Positions 35,601 to 44,846 of a DNA stretch of 64,000 nucleotides are shown piece after piece. The stretch's first letter is position 1. Each line of letters opens with the position of its first letter. Below the pieces are notes generated by a model, which had not been told where the DNA came from, searched no databases, and worked only from the letters and a program-made list of their open reading frames with translations. Origin of the DNA: an uncultured Bacteroidota bacterium (lineage in GTDB: Bacteria > Bacteroidota > Bacteroidia > NS11-12g > UBA9320); assembly GCA_937124965.1 (NCBI GenBank), contig CAKZLB010000013.1, positions 516,694 to 580,693 on the forward strand. Reading direction: 5' to 3'. A program made the position numbers and the translations under genes.

Positions 35601-36290
35601 GTGAAACCAAATCTCACATTAGATCCTGCACAAATAATTGCAACAATTGAACGATTAGAAAATCGAATATCCGACCGTTTCCCTGATTCTGGTCTTCGCA
35701 AAATTTGCAGTCAATTCCTCGATGTTGCAGTTCACACTAAGGAAAATATTGAATGGATTTCTAAGCCCAATTTACCACTGAGGTTTATTTCCTATTTTGT
35801 AATTTTACTTGGGATAGCTGGCTTATTTTTCAGTATTAAATATGTTGAGGTTGAACTTACAAACACATCTTTTACGAACTTAGTTGTTTTAGCAGAGGCT
35901 ATTTTTAATGATTTAGTTTTGTTAGGTGCAGCGATTTTTTTCTTAGTTACTTTAGAGTCTAGAATAAAACGTAAACGGGCTCTGAAGGCACTCAACGATT
36001 TGCGCGTGATTGCCCATGTAATTGACATGCATCAATTAACAAAAGACCCCAACATAATAACTTCTGAAACTTCTACAGAACATAGTCCGAAACGAACCCT
36101 GACAACGTTTGAATTACAACGTTATTTAGACTACAGTTCAGAAGCGGCAGCATTGATTGCCAAAGTTTCTGCACTTTACTCTCAAAGTTTACCAGATGAG
36201 GTAGTTGTCAGCGCAGCAAATGATATTGAAACGCTGTGCACAGGTTTAAGTCAAAAAATTTGGCAAAAACTTATGATCTTAAATGATTAA
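35601..36290 (+). CDS. Two-helix membrane protein of unknown function
   Basis: A 229-residue protein with a soluble N-terminus (1-58), two hydrophobic segments (about 60-80 and 96-121), then a charged helical C-terminal domain (about 125-229). The short loop between the two helices places both soluble parts on the same side, probably the cytoplasm. I recognise no family. The start is GTG, directly behind a perfect promoter box, and no upstream alternative is possible. Confidence 0.65.
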   Translation: MKPNLTLDPAQIIATIERLENRISDRFPDSGLRKICSQFLDVAVHTKENIEWISKPNLPLRFISYFVILLGIAGLFFSIKYVEVELTNTSFTNLVVLAEAIFNDLVLLGAAIFFLVTLESRIKRKRALKALNDLRVIAHVIDMHQLTKDPNIITSETSTEHSPKRTLTTFELQRYLDYSSEAAALIAKVSALYSQSLPDEVVVSAANDIETLCTGLSQKIWQKLMILND

Positions 36291-36512
36291 GATGATATAT
36301 CCAGCCCTTTTCTTCAGGTTTAGCAAGGTACTCACTCCAGTCTCAAAATTGAGGGTAACGGCAAAGCCATAACAGTCGATAGTGTTTATGTACTTAATTC
36401 CATCGCATATATTTTTTGTAGATTCACCAAAGAACGTTTTGCCAAACGTACTTGAGTAATATTCTTTATAGCTTGTTCTACTTTGATATACTTGTGCAAT
36501 AGCATTATATTG

Positions 36513-36545
36513 TTGACAAGCATAGACTTTCAAATAATACCTTTG
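36513..36545 (+). promoter_or_regulatory. Promoter of the DUF1456 gene
   Basis: TTG (36513-36515) and the perfect box TACCTTTG (36538-36545) are separated by 22 bp. Only four bases separate the box from the ATG at 36550. Confidence 0.6.
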
Positions 36546-36549
36546 AATT

Positions 36550-37005
36550 ATGACGAATAACGATGTACTACGCAGGCTCCGATATTGTTTTGACTTTTCG
36601 GATGATGAAATGATGGAGTTATTTGAATTAGGCGAAATGCCTGTTACCAGAGCTAAGATTAGTGATTGGTTAAAAAAGGAAGACGATGATTTTTTTGTTG
36701 AATTAGTAGATGTTGAACTCGCTATTTTTCTGAATGGTCTTATCATAAAAAACAGAGGTAAACGTGATGGAAGCCCATTTATGCCCGAAACTCGACTTGA
36801 CAATAACATAATTCTTAAAAAGCTAAAAATTGCTCTTAGTCTTACTTCAGACGACATTATTGATATTTTCAAAAAGGAAGATAGGACATTGACAAAAACT
36901 GAACTAAGTGCATTTTTACGAAATCCTAAGCAAAATCAATTTCGCGATTTTAAGGATCAGTATTTACGTAACTTCTTGACTGGAATTCAAAAAAAATATC
37001 GATAA
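36550..37005 (+). CDS. DUF1456 (YehS-like) protein
   Basis: A 151-residue protein made of two repeats. The first begins NNDVLRRLRYCFDFSDDEMM and the second NIILKKLKIALSLTSDDIID. Each ends in an LxxFL-type segment, as in the YehS family. The family is widespread and its function is unknown. It is a single gene with its own promoter and a predicted leaderless mRNA. The next gene starts 4 bp after its stop. Confidence 0.88.
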   Translation: MTNNDVLRRLRYCFDFSDDEMMELFELGEMPVTRAKISDWLKKEDDDFFVELVDVELAIFLNGLIIKNRGKRDGSPFMPETRLDNNIILKKLKIALSLTSDDIIDIFKKEDRTLTKTELSAFLRNPKQNQFRDFKDQYLRNFLTGIQKKYR

Positions 37006-37009
37006 ACCC

Positions 37010-37753
37010 GTGCCGATTAGAGGATTCTGCATCATTCTGCTCATGACCTTTTACTTTGTGGCGTTAGGTCAGTCTCAGTTAAAGAGTTCAAATACCATTG
37101 TCATCCAGTGGGTTGACTCGTTGAAAGGTGACTTTTCGTTCACAAATGAATGGAGTTATCCAGAAGGCGTTGTAATGAAAGAAAATGGCCGAGCAGAATG
37201 TGGTGACGGTGGTTTATGTCCAGAAGAATGTTACAATATGCTCGATAGCAATGGAAACATCTATAAAGATTCTTTACATCGTTATTATGATCTTCTTGAC
37301 ACAACTCATCAGTACTACTCAATATCATGCACGGCTCATGCATATGAGTACGCAGGTACAAACTTTATAAAAGCAAATCGAAAGAGTAAGGATACAGTTT
37401 ACGCATATACATTAAATAATATTGCGACTCATAGTTCTTTAGAATTGAATATTACTAAAAACACGTGTACTGCAGAAATAAAACTGAATAGTATCCGTAT
37501 GCACAACCATTCAAATTATAGTCCAAACACAGTAGAAGATACAGTCAGTTTCGATGATTCACATCTTCACATTCAACAGGCTAACTATGAAACATTTAAG
37601 TGCTCAAGCGGATTCATTTACATTGATCGGACTAGTTTCAATCAACAAGTGTTAAAAGCTCGTTTTAAATTCACCTTTCAGAATAATACGGATCCGGACA
37701 AACCGTTATGGTGGGAAGGATTGATTAAAACACCTATAACAAATGATTTGTAA
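37010..37753 (+). CDS. Secreted Cys-containing protein of unknown function
   Basis: A 247-residue protein with a signal peptide (about 1-22, ALGQSQ). The mature part has two Cys-rich spots, ECGDGGLCPEEC near residue 63 and a later SCTAHAY, which could form disulfides. No domain is recognised. The start is GTG 4 bp after the DUF1456 stop. The 3' end overlaps the next secreted-protein gene by 11 bp, so the two are co-translated. Confidence 0.6.
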   Translation: MPIRGFCIILLMTFYFVALGQSQLKSSNTIVIQWVDSLKGDFSFTNEWSYPEGVVMKENGRAECGDGGLCPEECYNMLDSNGNIYKDSLHRYYDLLDTTHQYYSISCTAHAYEYAGTNFIKANRKSKDTVYAYTLNNIATHSSLELNITKNTCTAEIKLNSIRMHNHSNYSPNTVEDTVSFDDSHLHIQQANYETFKCSSGFIYIDRTSFNQQVLKARFKFTFQNNTDPDKPLWWEGLIKTPITNDL

Positions 37754-38444
37754 GACTCTACGGAAATATTGCTATTTGCTGTTAATTACGTGTGTTTCGA
37801 CATTTAATGTATTCTGTCAAAAAACCATAACCTTACAAACTGATACACTTCAACTTTGGGCTACGTATTATTACATCCCTATTGTTCATCATGACTCGAT
37901 GGGTATTGACTTGTTGTCTCCTAATCAGGCGCCAACGGGTTACAAATTAAATACGTGCGACTGGTGTACATCTGCAAGAGAAGGCACAGTTTGCGTTGTC
38001 AACGGTAATGATACGTGTTTGTTAAATTTTGCTGGAAGGTCTGACAGTCTACAAACAAGCTGCTCGTCTTGCAGCAAATTCGCTAACTATAAAAACACCC
38101 ATAAAACTGGCCGTGTACTTTGGGAGAAAACCAATGGTTTTGGTAAAGGTGTGAACGATTTGGACTTAATACCTTACTGTTCAATTGCAGTCGACACTTC
38201 TGTCATACCCATTGGTTCAAAAATCTTTGTTGCAGATTTAGTTGGCATTCGTTACCAAAATCACAAAGGCGACTCGATAACTCATGATGGATATTTTAAA
38301 GCAATGGATGTAGGTAGTTTGATAAAAAGAAACCACATTGACGTGTTTATTGGTCTGTCCCAAACCAATCCCTTTAAGTTGATTGGTAGTTCTCCAGACA
38401 GCGTGTTTCAGGCGATTATACACAAGCCCACAGGTGATGAATAA
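37743..38444 (+). CDS. Secreted 3D-domain (double-psi beta-barrel) protein
   Basis: A 233-residue protein with a signal peptide (about 1-25, NVFCQ). The C-terminal part holds a 3D/MltA-type double-psi barrel: SIAVDTSVIPIGSKIFV, then FKAMDVGSLIKRNHIDVFIG, including the two conserved Asp residues (in AMDVG and HIDVF). Such domains bind or cleave peptidoglycan. The N-terminal half has several CxxC pairs (CDWC, CSSC) unusual for the family. It overlaps the preceding gene by 11 bp. Confidence 0.72.
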   Translation: MICKTLRKYCYLLLITCVSTFNVFCQKTITLQTDTLQLWATYYYIPIVHHDSMGIDLLSPNQAPTGYKLNTCDWCTSAREGTVCVVNGNDTCLLNFAGRSDSLQTSCSSCSKFANYKNTHKTGRVLWEKTNGFGKGVNDLDLIPYCSIAVDTSVIPIGSKIFVADLVGIRYQNHKGDSITHDGYFKAMDVGSLIKRNHIDVFIGLSQTNPFKLIGSSPDSVFQAIIHKPTGDE

Positions 38445-38451
38445 GTTGCTG

Positions 38452-38459
38452 TATCTTTG
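38452..38459 (+). promoter_or_regulatory. -7 box 4 bp before the gene at 38464
   Basis: TATCTTTG matches TAnnTTTG exactly, with four bases before the ATG at 38464. Confidence 0.6.
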
Positions 38460-38463
38460 ACCC

Positions 38464-38901
38464 ATGTTTCAGCTAAATTATGAACGTACAGGGATAATTG
38501 CTTTACTCTTGTGGCTCACCTTATCGTCATCGATAACGGCTCAAAAGAATTTTGAAACTCAGAAAGAAACCTATAAACCAAGCGATACAATTCGTCTTAC
38601 TATCAGAGGGGATTTTATCACCTCTGGTTCATGTGGCGATGAAATTATTTACGGGATAGTCAAACAAACTGAACTTCGTTGGGATACTCTAGTTAATGTG
38701 CGAAACAGAGCCATAATGATGTGTGGTTTTGGACATAAGAAGTTTAAGAAAGAATCATTTGACTTAGTCGTTCAGGGTAACAATACTGCTTACTATGCTA
38801 ATCGGTTTTATCGATTTGAGCCGGGTACATACAAAATTATTTTTTTACGATCAAAATCGAAGAAAGTGGTCAGCTCGAATAAATTCCTAATTACCAACTA
38901 A
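38464..38901 (+). CDS. Small secreted protein of unknown function
   Basis: A 145-residue protein with a signal peptide (about 8-27, SSITAQ). The mature part looks like a beta-sandwich (YKPSDTIRLTIRGDF and FEPGTYKIIFL strands) with three Cys residues. It resembles a small Ig-like fold but no family is recognised. It lies behind the two secreted proteins but has its own promoter box and a predicted leaderless mRNA. Confidence 0.6.
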   Translation: MFQLNYERTGIIALLLWLTLSSSITAQKNFETQKETYKPSDTIRLTIRGDFITSGSCGDEIIYGIVKQTELRWDTLVNVRNRAIMMCGFGHKKFKKESFDLVVQGNNTAYYANRFYRFEPGTYKIIFLRSKSKKVVSSNKFLITN

Positions 38902-38923
38902 CACCTAGTAACAGAAGAATATA

Positions 38924-39943
38924 ATGTTTAAAGAACGAAATACTAAACCTAAAGGGAAGGCTGAAACTACAAAGTCTAGATTACATACGAGGAGCAAACA
39001 TCGCAAACGCTACAATTTTAATGAGCTTATCAATTCCCATCCGAATTTAAAACAGTTCGTAGCTGAAAATATCCATGGAGATGAATCAATTGATTTTTTC
39101 AATCCTGATGCGGTAAAAGCTTTAAATACGGCTCTACTAAAGCATTACTATGATGTTCAGGAGTGGATCATCCCAACTGACTATTTGGTTCCTCCAATAC
39201 CAGGCAGAGCAGATTACATTCACCATGCGGCAGATTTACTTGCCAAAAAAGTAGAAAATTCTTCAGATTCCATACCAGTTGGGCAACATGTAAAATGTCT
39301 AGACATTGGTGTTGGTGCAAATATTATATACCCTCTAATTGGAAATAAAGAATACGGGTGGTCGTTTGTGGGAACTGAAGCAGACAAAAATGCTTATGAA
39401 GCAGCTTTATCGAATATTGAATCAAATCCGCACTTAAAAGAGTTCATTCGATTGCGATTTCAAAAACATGCAAAAGACATATTTTTTGGAGCAATAAAAA
39501 AGGGAGAACGCTTTGACATTACTATTTGCAATCCACCCTTCCATGCGTCTTTAAAAGATGCTCAGAGTGGGACTATAAGAAAACTACGAAACTTAAAAAA
39601 AGAGCATATAACCAAACCACAATTAAACTTTGGAGGACAAACTACCGAACTCTGGACAGAAGGAGGAGAAGAGCGTTTTATCCGAGATATGATCATTCAG
39701 AGTAAAACCTATAGGGACTCTGTCTTATGGTTTACCACGTTAGTAGCGAAGCAAACTCATTTAAAAGGCATCTACAACTCCCTAAAGAGAATCCATGCAA
39801 CGCAGGTCAAAACCATTCCCATGGGGCAAGGCAACAAATCCAGCAGAATTGTTGCGTGGTCTTTTTTATCCAAAGCCGATCATCAAAAGTGGGCTGAGGA
39901 TTATTGGAAAGAATACAGAAAAGTTGAATCTAGCTTAGACTAG
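38924..39943 (+). CDS. rlmF: 23S rRNA (adenine-1618-N6)-methyltransferase
   Basis: A 339-residue protein with a basic N-terminal extension. HTRSKHRKRYNF (21-32) opens the conserved region, CLDIGVGANIIYPLIG is the SAM-binding site, and NPPFHASLKDA is the catalytic N-P-P-F motif of N6-adenine methyltransferases. GGQTTELW is also typical of RlmF. It modifies A1618 of 23S rRNA. It converges on gcvT with a 9-bp overlap. Confidence 0.93.
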   Translation: MFKERNTKPKGKAETTKSRLHTRSKHRKRYNFNELINSHPNLKQFVAENIHGDESIDFFNPDAVKALNTALLKHYYDVQEWIIPTDYLVPPIPGRADYIHHAADLLAKKVENSSDSIPVGQHVKCLDIGVGANIIYPLIGNKEYGWSFVGTEADKNAYEAALSNIESNPHLKEFIRLRFQKHAKDIFFGAIKKGERFDITICNPPFHASLKDAQSGTIRKLRNLKKEHITKPQLNFGGQTTELWTEGGEERFIRDMIIQSKTYRDSVLWFTTLVAKQTHLKGIYNSLKRIHATQVKTIPMGQGNKSSRIVAWSFLSKADHQKWAEDYWKEYRKVESSLD

Positions 39944-41041
39944 GAACGGCATCTTAACTACTTTAGCTTTCAGAGATTTACCTCGTATCTCTACAAAGAT
40001 TTCAGTCTCTCTTTTTGCATGCTCAGTCGCTACATAGCCCATTCCAATTGCCTTACCTAGCGACGGACTTTGAGTACCACTTGTTACTTCGCCAATATTT
40101 TGACCTTCAGCATCTACTATGGCATAATGCTGTCTTGGTATACCTCTATCAATCATTTCAAAACCTACTAAACGCTTAGTTGGTTTATCTTCTTTTATTT
40201 TTTTGTGATATTCCCAATTAACGAATGGTTTATCAAATTTTGTAATCCACCCTAGACCTGCTTCGATTGGCGATGTTGTATCATTAATATCATTACCATA
40301 CAAACAAAAACCCTTTTCTAAACGCAGAGTATCTCGACAACCTAATCCACAAGGCAAAATATCAAATTCTTTACCTGCTTCCATTATGGCATTCCAAAGT
40401 GCTTCAGCATCTTGGTTCCAAACGTATAATTCAAAACCGCCAGAACCCGTATAACCCGTATTAGAAATAACGATATCTTCTATTCCAGCAACTGAACCTC
40501 CATTAAAATGATAAAATTCAATGGCATCTAAATTTACATCTGTTAGTTTTTGAAGAAGCTTTTGTGCATTAGGTCCTTGAACTGCTAAAAGAGAAAGATC
40601 ATCTGACATATTCTCTAACTCAGCACCAAATCCTTTCGACTCGTTTTGACCGACGATCCAATCCCAGTCTTTTTGAATATTACTTGCATTGACTACTAAA
40701 CTATATTCAGTGTCATTCCATTTATATATAATTAAATCATCAACAATTCCACCATCATTGTTTGGTAAACAACTATATTGAGCTTGCATATCCACGAGTT
40801 TCCCTACGTCATTCGATGTAACCCATTCAATCAAAGCTGTTGCACCTTCTCCTTTAACGGCGAATTCCCCCATATGAGAAACATCAAACATTCCAACCGA
40901 ATTCCGAACAGCCATATGCTCTTCTTTTAAATTAGAATATTGCACAGGCATGTTATAGCCAGCAAATGGAACCATTTTAGCTCCCAACGCTTCATGTACA
41001 TGAGTAAGGGAGGTGTTTTTTAATTGTTCTGTATTGGACAT
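39935..41041 (-). CDS. gcvT: Glycine cleavage system aminomethyltransferase (T protein)
   Basis: The 368-residue length and motifs fit GcvT: PFAGYNMPVQY (21-31), GMFDVSHMGEF, then GYTGSGGFELY and LRLEKGFCLYGNDI. It transfers the methylene group of glycine from the H protein to tetrahydrofolate. The other subunits are not in the window. A perfect -7 box TACTTTTG lies on the minus strand at 41084-41077. It overlaps rlmF by 9 bp at the tails. Confidence 0.96.
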   Translation of the reverse strand: MSNTEQLKNTSLTHVHEALGAKMVPFAGYNMPVQYSNLKEEHMAVRNSVGMFDVSHMGEFAVKGEGATALIEWVTSNDVGKLVDMQAQYSCLPNNDGGIVDDLIIYKWNDTEYSLVVNASNIQKDWDWIVGQNESKGFGAELENMSDDLSLLAVQGPNAQKLLQKLTDVNLDAIEFYHFNGGSVAGIEDIVISNTGYTGSGGFELYVWNQDAEALWNAIMEAGKEFDILPCGLGCRDTLRLEKGFCLYGNDINDTTSPIEAGLGWITKFDKPFVNWEYHKKIKEDKPTKRLVGFEMIDRGIPRQHYAIVDAEGQNIGEVTSGTQSPSLGKAIGMGYVATEHAKRETEIFVEIRGKSLKAKVVKMPFLV

Positions 41042-41123
41042 TTTGTTGTATTGATCGATTTAACTCTATTAAGCCTCAAAAGTATCGCAAAAAAAGGAAA
41101 TGGGAAAACCAGAAAATAAACTA

Positions 41124-41525
41124 CTACTTGTACTTACTTAAGTGTTTGTAACGTTCTCGAACAGGTGACGGTATCGCAGTTGGATCTCCTCCTTCATCTA
41201 TTCGTACAAAAGTAACTTGAGTCGACAACACTAAATCTTGCTCTCCACTATAAACACTTTCCTTACGTGCTTCGATTGTCATGGTAATTGAAGACTTGCC
41301 TATTTGACAAACCTCTCCAAATATTTTAATCAGAAAACCTTCTTTTACTTTCTTTTGAAAAATTAGTTCTTCAATTTTCACCGTTACCATGTTTGGGCTA
41401 TGACATACTTGGCAAGCTAAAACTGAAGCGGCCTCGTCTATCCAGGCCATCATGATTCCTCCAAATAAGTTGCCATGAACTCCCATGTCTTTGGTCATGG
41501 CAATGTGTGTAGTTATTAATTCCAT
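41124..41525 (-). CDS. Acyl-CoA thioesterase, hotdog fold (YciA-like)
   Basis: A 133-residue single-hotdog thioesterase. HGNLFGGIMMAWIDEAA (17-33) is the catalytic helix with the conserved N-x-x-G-G-x-x-x-x-x-x-D pattern. STQVTFVRID near the C-terminus closes the fold. It hydrolyses acyl-CoAs, possibly as a general housekeeping enzyme. It lies 9 bp after ytxJ on the same strand. Confidence 0.9.
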   Translation of the reverse strand: MELITTHIAMTKDMGVHGNLFGGIMMAWIDEAASVLACQVCHSPNMVTVKIEELIFQKKVKEGFLIKIFGEVCQIGKSSITMTIEARKESVYSGEQDLVLSTQVTFVRIDEGGDPTAIPSPVRERYKHLSKYK

Positions 41526-41534
41526 CTCTTCTTT

Positions 41535-41900
41535 TTAAAGTGTATTTTGTTTTATCACATCCATAGAAATTCCCCCATGAGAGGTGTTAAATGTTGCCTT
41601 CCCATCTCTAATAACAAGTATCTGTGGACTTTCGTGTTCTACCCCAAACTTTGAAGCTACTTCGTTCGAAATATCCCGATTTGCGATTAAATCTAAATAA
41701 TAAATTGTTGGATTAGTTCCATCAGAAGCACCTTCTAAACGTGACTTAGCCATTGAACTAATACTGCACCGTGTGCTGTGTTTAAAAATGACAATTGGTG
41801 CGTCATGTGATTTTTCTATAATCGACTCAAGAGTACCTAAAGAGTCCAATGTTTCCCAAGATTGAGGATGATTAGGGGCTTTATCAAATATTCCAAACAT
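41535..41900 (-). CDS. ytxJ: Bacillithiol-system redox protein YtxJ
   Basis: A 121-residue thioredoxin-fold protein of the YtxJ type. FKHSTRCSISSMA (39-51) holds the single redox C45, and HESPQILVIRDG supplies the cis-Pro loop. It suggests that the organism uses bacillithiol, as other Bacteroidota do. A perfect TACCTTTG box lies at 41925-41918 on the minus strand, giving a leader of about 13 nt. Confidence 0.88.
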   Translation of the reverse strand: MFGIFDKAPNHPQSWETLDSLGTLESIIEKSHDAPIVIFKHSTRCSISSMAKSRLEGASDGTNPTIYYLDLIANRDISNEVASKFGVEHESPQILVIRDGKATFNTSHGGISMDVIKQNTL

Positions 41901-41971
41901 AGGCGGTTGTGTTACTACAAAGGTAACATGCCATGGTTCAAACTGTTTGTTAAAGTTGGAATTGATTGTGG

Positions 41972-42325
41972 CTACCAGAAACTTACGATCTCCACCTCTA
42001 CATCAAATACATTTCGAGCTCTAAAATCTGTTGCGAAAATAAAACTATCGTAAGGTCGCAAGTTAACTGGGAATGTTTGAAAAACAGAGGTAATGTATTG
42101 TCCAAATTCATCGAACAGCATAATCTCAATTTCAACTTCGCTAATTCGGGTGTTACCATCATTAAAAATTTCACCATCAACTTCAACACTTCTGGAACCC
42201 GCCCAGAAATCGTATACCAGACTTGCTCGAGGATTGTCCGCATTTATTATAACGTCGTCGGTACAACCGTTTAGTCCAAAAACAGAAATCACTGCTAATA
42301 AAAAAGGTAAAAATAATTGTCTCAT
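41972..42325 (-). CDS. Small lipoprotein with FxLYD-like fold
   Basis: A 117-residue protein with a lipoprotein signal (VFGLNGC, C21). The mature part is short and beta-rich: SRSVEVDGEIFNDGNTRIS, then EIMLFDEFGQYI and LRPYDSFIFATDF resemble FxLYD-type domains, which are secreted and of unknown role. It lies behind the ytxJ promoter region and is not in an obvious operon. Confidence 0.62.
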   Translation of the reverse strand: MRQLFLPFLLAVISVFGLNGCTDDVIINADNPRASLVYDFWAGSRSVEVDGEIFNDGNTRISEVEIEIMLFDEFGQYITSVFQTFPVNLRPYDSFIFATDFRARNVFDVEVEIVSFW

Positions 42326-42453
42326 AATCTATACATTTAGTTTTAAAAATAATGACTCAAATAGGCTCAATCAGTAGTAAAATAAAGGTAAAGCTCTATT
42401 CGGTGTATATATTTCAAAAATCAAACCAGAACCATATTTCATGTAAAATCTAG

Positions 42454-42461
42454 TATTTTTG
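42454..42461 (+). promoter_or_regulatory. -7 box 4 bp before the lipoprotein at 42466
   Basis: TATTTTTG matches TAnnTTTG exactly, with four bases before the ATG. Confidence 0.6.
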
Positions 42462-42465
42462 ATTT

Positions 42466-43056
42466 ATGAAAAATCTATTGATTTTATTGATTGTTACGCT
42501 TCTGTCCTCGTGTGGCTTGTTTAAGAAAAAAGAATCCAACGAACCAACTGTTATCAAAGAAGAGCCACAAGCAGAAAAAGAAATTGTTGCACCAACAATC
42601 ATTTTGGATCCAACAGAAAATCCACCTGAAGGAGTGCAAATGGCATACGGTGAAGTCTGTGAAGCATTTAAGGCAACATTGCAGTCTGGCTCCTTAGACC
42701 AATTCATTCAATATCTACCTACGGTTGCAATTGCACGTGCAATGTCTCCAACTGAAACAACTGGAAAATCAGACAAAGACGTTCAAATTATGATTGATGG
42801 ACTTTCGAAAACTTTTCTAAGAAATATTAAAAAAATTCAAGAGTCTGCCGAAGAGAACAACGTTGACTTGACAAAACTAATGACTCGAAATTGTATTTAT
42901 TACAAATCTGATGCGCCTCCAATGGAGCCCCGTGTTTTATCGGTTCAGTTGAGCAGCGGAACAGTAGATTTTAATGTTCCAATTACCATTCTCAACTATT
43001 CTGGAAAGTCTTATGTTTTTGAAATTCTAAACACTACAAACTTGTTCAAAAAATAA
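42466..43056 (+). CDS. Lipoprotein of unknown function
   Basis: A 196-residue protein with a lipobox LLSSC (C16), then a Lys/Glu/Pro linker (about 20-50) and a folded C-terminal part (about 55-196). It has no recognised domain. The predicted mRNA starts at the ATG. It converges on the alkaline phosphatase gene with 5 bp between stops. Confidence 0.65.
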   Translation: MKNLLILLIVTLLSSCGLFKKKESNEPTVIKEEPQAEKEIVAPTIILDPTENPPEGVQMAYGEVCEAFKATLQSGSLDQFIQYLPTVAIARAMSPTETTGKSDKDVQIMIDGLSKTFLRNIKKIQESAEENNVDLTKLMTRNCIYYKSDAPPMEPRVLSVQLSSGTVDFNVPITILNYSGKSYVFEILNTTNLFKK

Positions 43057-43061
43057 TAGGC

Positions 43062-44165
43062 TTAGCGCATAAGCGCCATCAACTTATTATAAATCTCATT
43101 GTTTTCATAAACTCCTTGAAAGCTTTGAGCACCTGGACCATAGGCAAAAACAGGTATCAAAGCTGCTGTGTGTCCGCCCGTATTAAAACCAGCTTCAACC
43201 TTGTCGTAATCTGACCTGCTATTCCCGTTGTTGTCAATGTAACTCTGCGATCTAAGTGAAAGCCCCCCAGTTTCATGATCAGCGGTTACAACAACCAAGG
43301 TATTTCCATCTTTTTCAGCATAATCTAAAATGGCTCCTAATGTTTGATCAAAATCTTGCATCTCACTGTACACGTACTCGTAATCGGTTGCATGTCCACC
43401 CCAATCTATTTGAGACCCTTCAACCATTAAAAAGTAAGGTTTGTTATCAAAATAATCAATTGCTGCTAGCGAAGCGCTTTTCAGATAATCCCCTCGTCCT
43501 GTCAACATGTTTGGCAGCCCATCAGGAGCCGAAAGAAAACCATAACGCTTATTTGGATCGAAACTCAAGTTTGTCCAAGACGGACTGTTGCTAGAATCAA
43601 TCTCCCAAGAATACAAACCAATATCAGCGCCTAGTTTATGGAAGTATTCACTGCCACCACCAGCAAAAAAATCGATGTCTGATTTTAAAAGCTGCTGTGC
43701 AATATCGTATTGAAGTTTTCGGTGTTTTGCGTGTGCGTAAAACGATGCTGGAGTCGCATGAGTTATGGACGAAGTTGAAACAACTCCGGTTAAATATTTC
43801 CTGCCAGAGAAGACCTCTACGATATTTGTGATCGATGCAGAGTCCATATTCATACCTACTGCATTATTGTAGGTTTTTTCACCACACGAAAATGCCGTAG
43901 CTCCAGCTGCTGAATCTGTTATTTTGTGTGAGCCCGATCGCGTATTGATAAAACCTATTGATTTAAATCTTTTGAAATTATTTGTATTGTCCTTTCCCAA
44001 AAAAAGCGTTGAAATTTGCGTCAACCCCATTCCATCTCCAATTAGAAAAATGATTTTCTTAGGTTTTTTGCCGCTATACGATGTTATGTTCTTGTTTACC
44101 GAACATGAAGAAATTCCGAGAATCGTTAAAACTAAAAGTAACGTAAGTGTTCTCATATGAGTCAT
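43062..44165 (-). CDS. Alkaline phosphatase lipoprotein
   Basis: A 367-residue PhoA-type phosphatase. LISSC-type lipobox near C21, metal-binding IGDGMG (42-47), the nucleophile S85 in TDSAAGATAF and ADHETGGLS further on. It is probably anchored at the periplasmic face or outer membrane and releases phosphate from organic esters. No Pho regulatory site is obvious. It converges on the lipoprotein gene at 42466. Confidence 0.92.
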   Translation of the reverse strand: MTHMRTLTLLLVLTILGISSCSVNKNITSYSGKKPKKIIFLIGDGMGLTQISTLFLGKDNTNNFKRFKSIGFINTRSGSHKITDSAAGATAFSCGEKTYNNAVGMNMDSASITNIVEVFSGRKYLTGVVSTSSITHATPASFYAHAKHRKLQYDIAQQLLKSDIDFFAGGGSEYFHKLGADIGLYSWEIDSSNSPSWTNLSFDPNKRYGFLSAPDGLPNMLTGRGDYLKSASLAAIDYFDNKPYFLMVEGSQIDWGGHATDYEYVYSEMQDFDQTLGAILDYAEKDGNTLVVVTADHETGGLSLRSQSYIDNNGNSRSDYDKVEAGFNTGGHTAALIPVFAYGPGAQSFQGVYENNEIYNKLMALMR

Positions 44166-44227
44166 CGAATTAAAGTTTTGAGCAAAACTCTACCTTTTTA
44201 TCGACATACAAAGCAACACTGAAATAT

Positions 44228-44776
44228 TTATGCCTTCTTAAAAATTAGATAACCAATAGGCAACAGCAGTAAAAACATCAAATAACCAGAAAATTGTTGC
44301 TTTTCGTCTGTGCTAACAACATCCGAATGATTTAACTCTTTTTTAAGTTGAGGAGCTACTGTTTTGGACGAGTTTGTCGTTTTCTCTCCTTTAGCTTCTT
44401 TTTTAAATTTCCTTTTTGACTTCTTTTCCTTCCGATTTCGCTTGGTGTTAATAGTCTTTTTCTCGGTACACTCTTTAACCTCTTCGTCAACTCTTTGATC
44501 AATCAAAAAAATGGTATCTCCAGATCGACTTTTTACGCCTAAAATTGAGTCAAGTTTTTCTTGTTCCAGTGTGTCAACTTGAAATTTAGTACTGTCATAG
44601 GCTCGTTGAATCTTTTCATAGTCTACCGACAAACCTAAATTATCTGAAGTATTCCAATTAAACGTAACGCCTTTTGAATCATGACTAGCATTAGAAATCT
44701 TCTTAGTTTGCGCGAAAGTCGCGATTGAAGAAAAATAGCTTAAAACAATAGCAAGAATGACATGAATGTACCTCAT
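44228..44776 (-). CDS. Secreted protein with C-terminal membrane anchor
   Basis: A 182-residue protein with a signal peptide (about 1-22, TFAQ). The middle is very basic (a run of Lys/Arg around 107-130) and Ser/Thr-rich. A C-terminal hydrophobic helix (about 162-180) is followed by KKA. The arrangement resembles a surface protein held by its C-terminus. No domain is recognised. Confidence 0.55.
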   Translation of the reverse strand: MRYIHVILAIVLSYFSSIATFAQTKKISNASHDSKGVTFNWNTSDNLGLSVDYEKIQRAYDSTKFQVDTLEQEKLDSILGVKSRSGDTIFLIDQRVDEEVKECTEKKTINTKRNRKEKKSKRKFKKEAKGEKTTNSSKTVAPQLKKELNHSDVVSTDEKQQFSGYLMFLLLLPIGYLIFKKA

Positions 44777-44846
44777 AGTATTTGTTGTACGTCTATACGT
44801 TGAAAATGTTACATCAGTTTTGAAAAAAATTAAGAAATTAACTTCT

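Noticed and set aside
36279..36533. Open frame on the minus strand of about 84 codons between the two-helix membrane protein and the DUF1456 gene, with a possible TTG start at 36533
   Set aside because: The amino-acid content looks plausible, but there is no family, no promoter box, and the frame continues as an open antisense frame through DUF1456. Conservation in relatives would decide.
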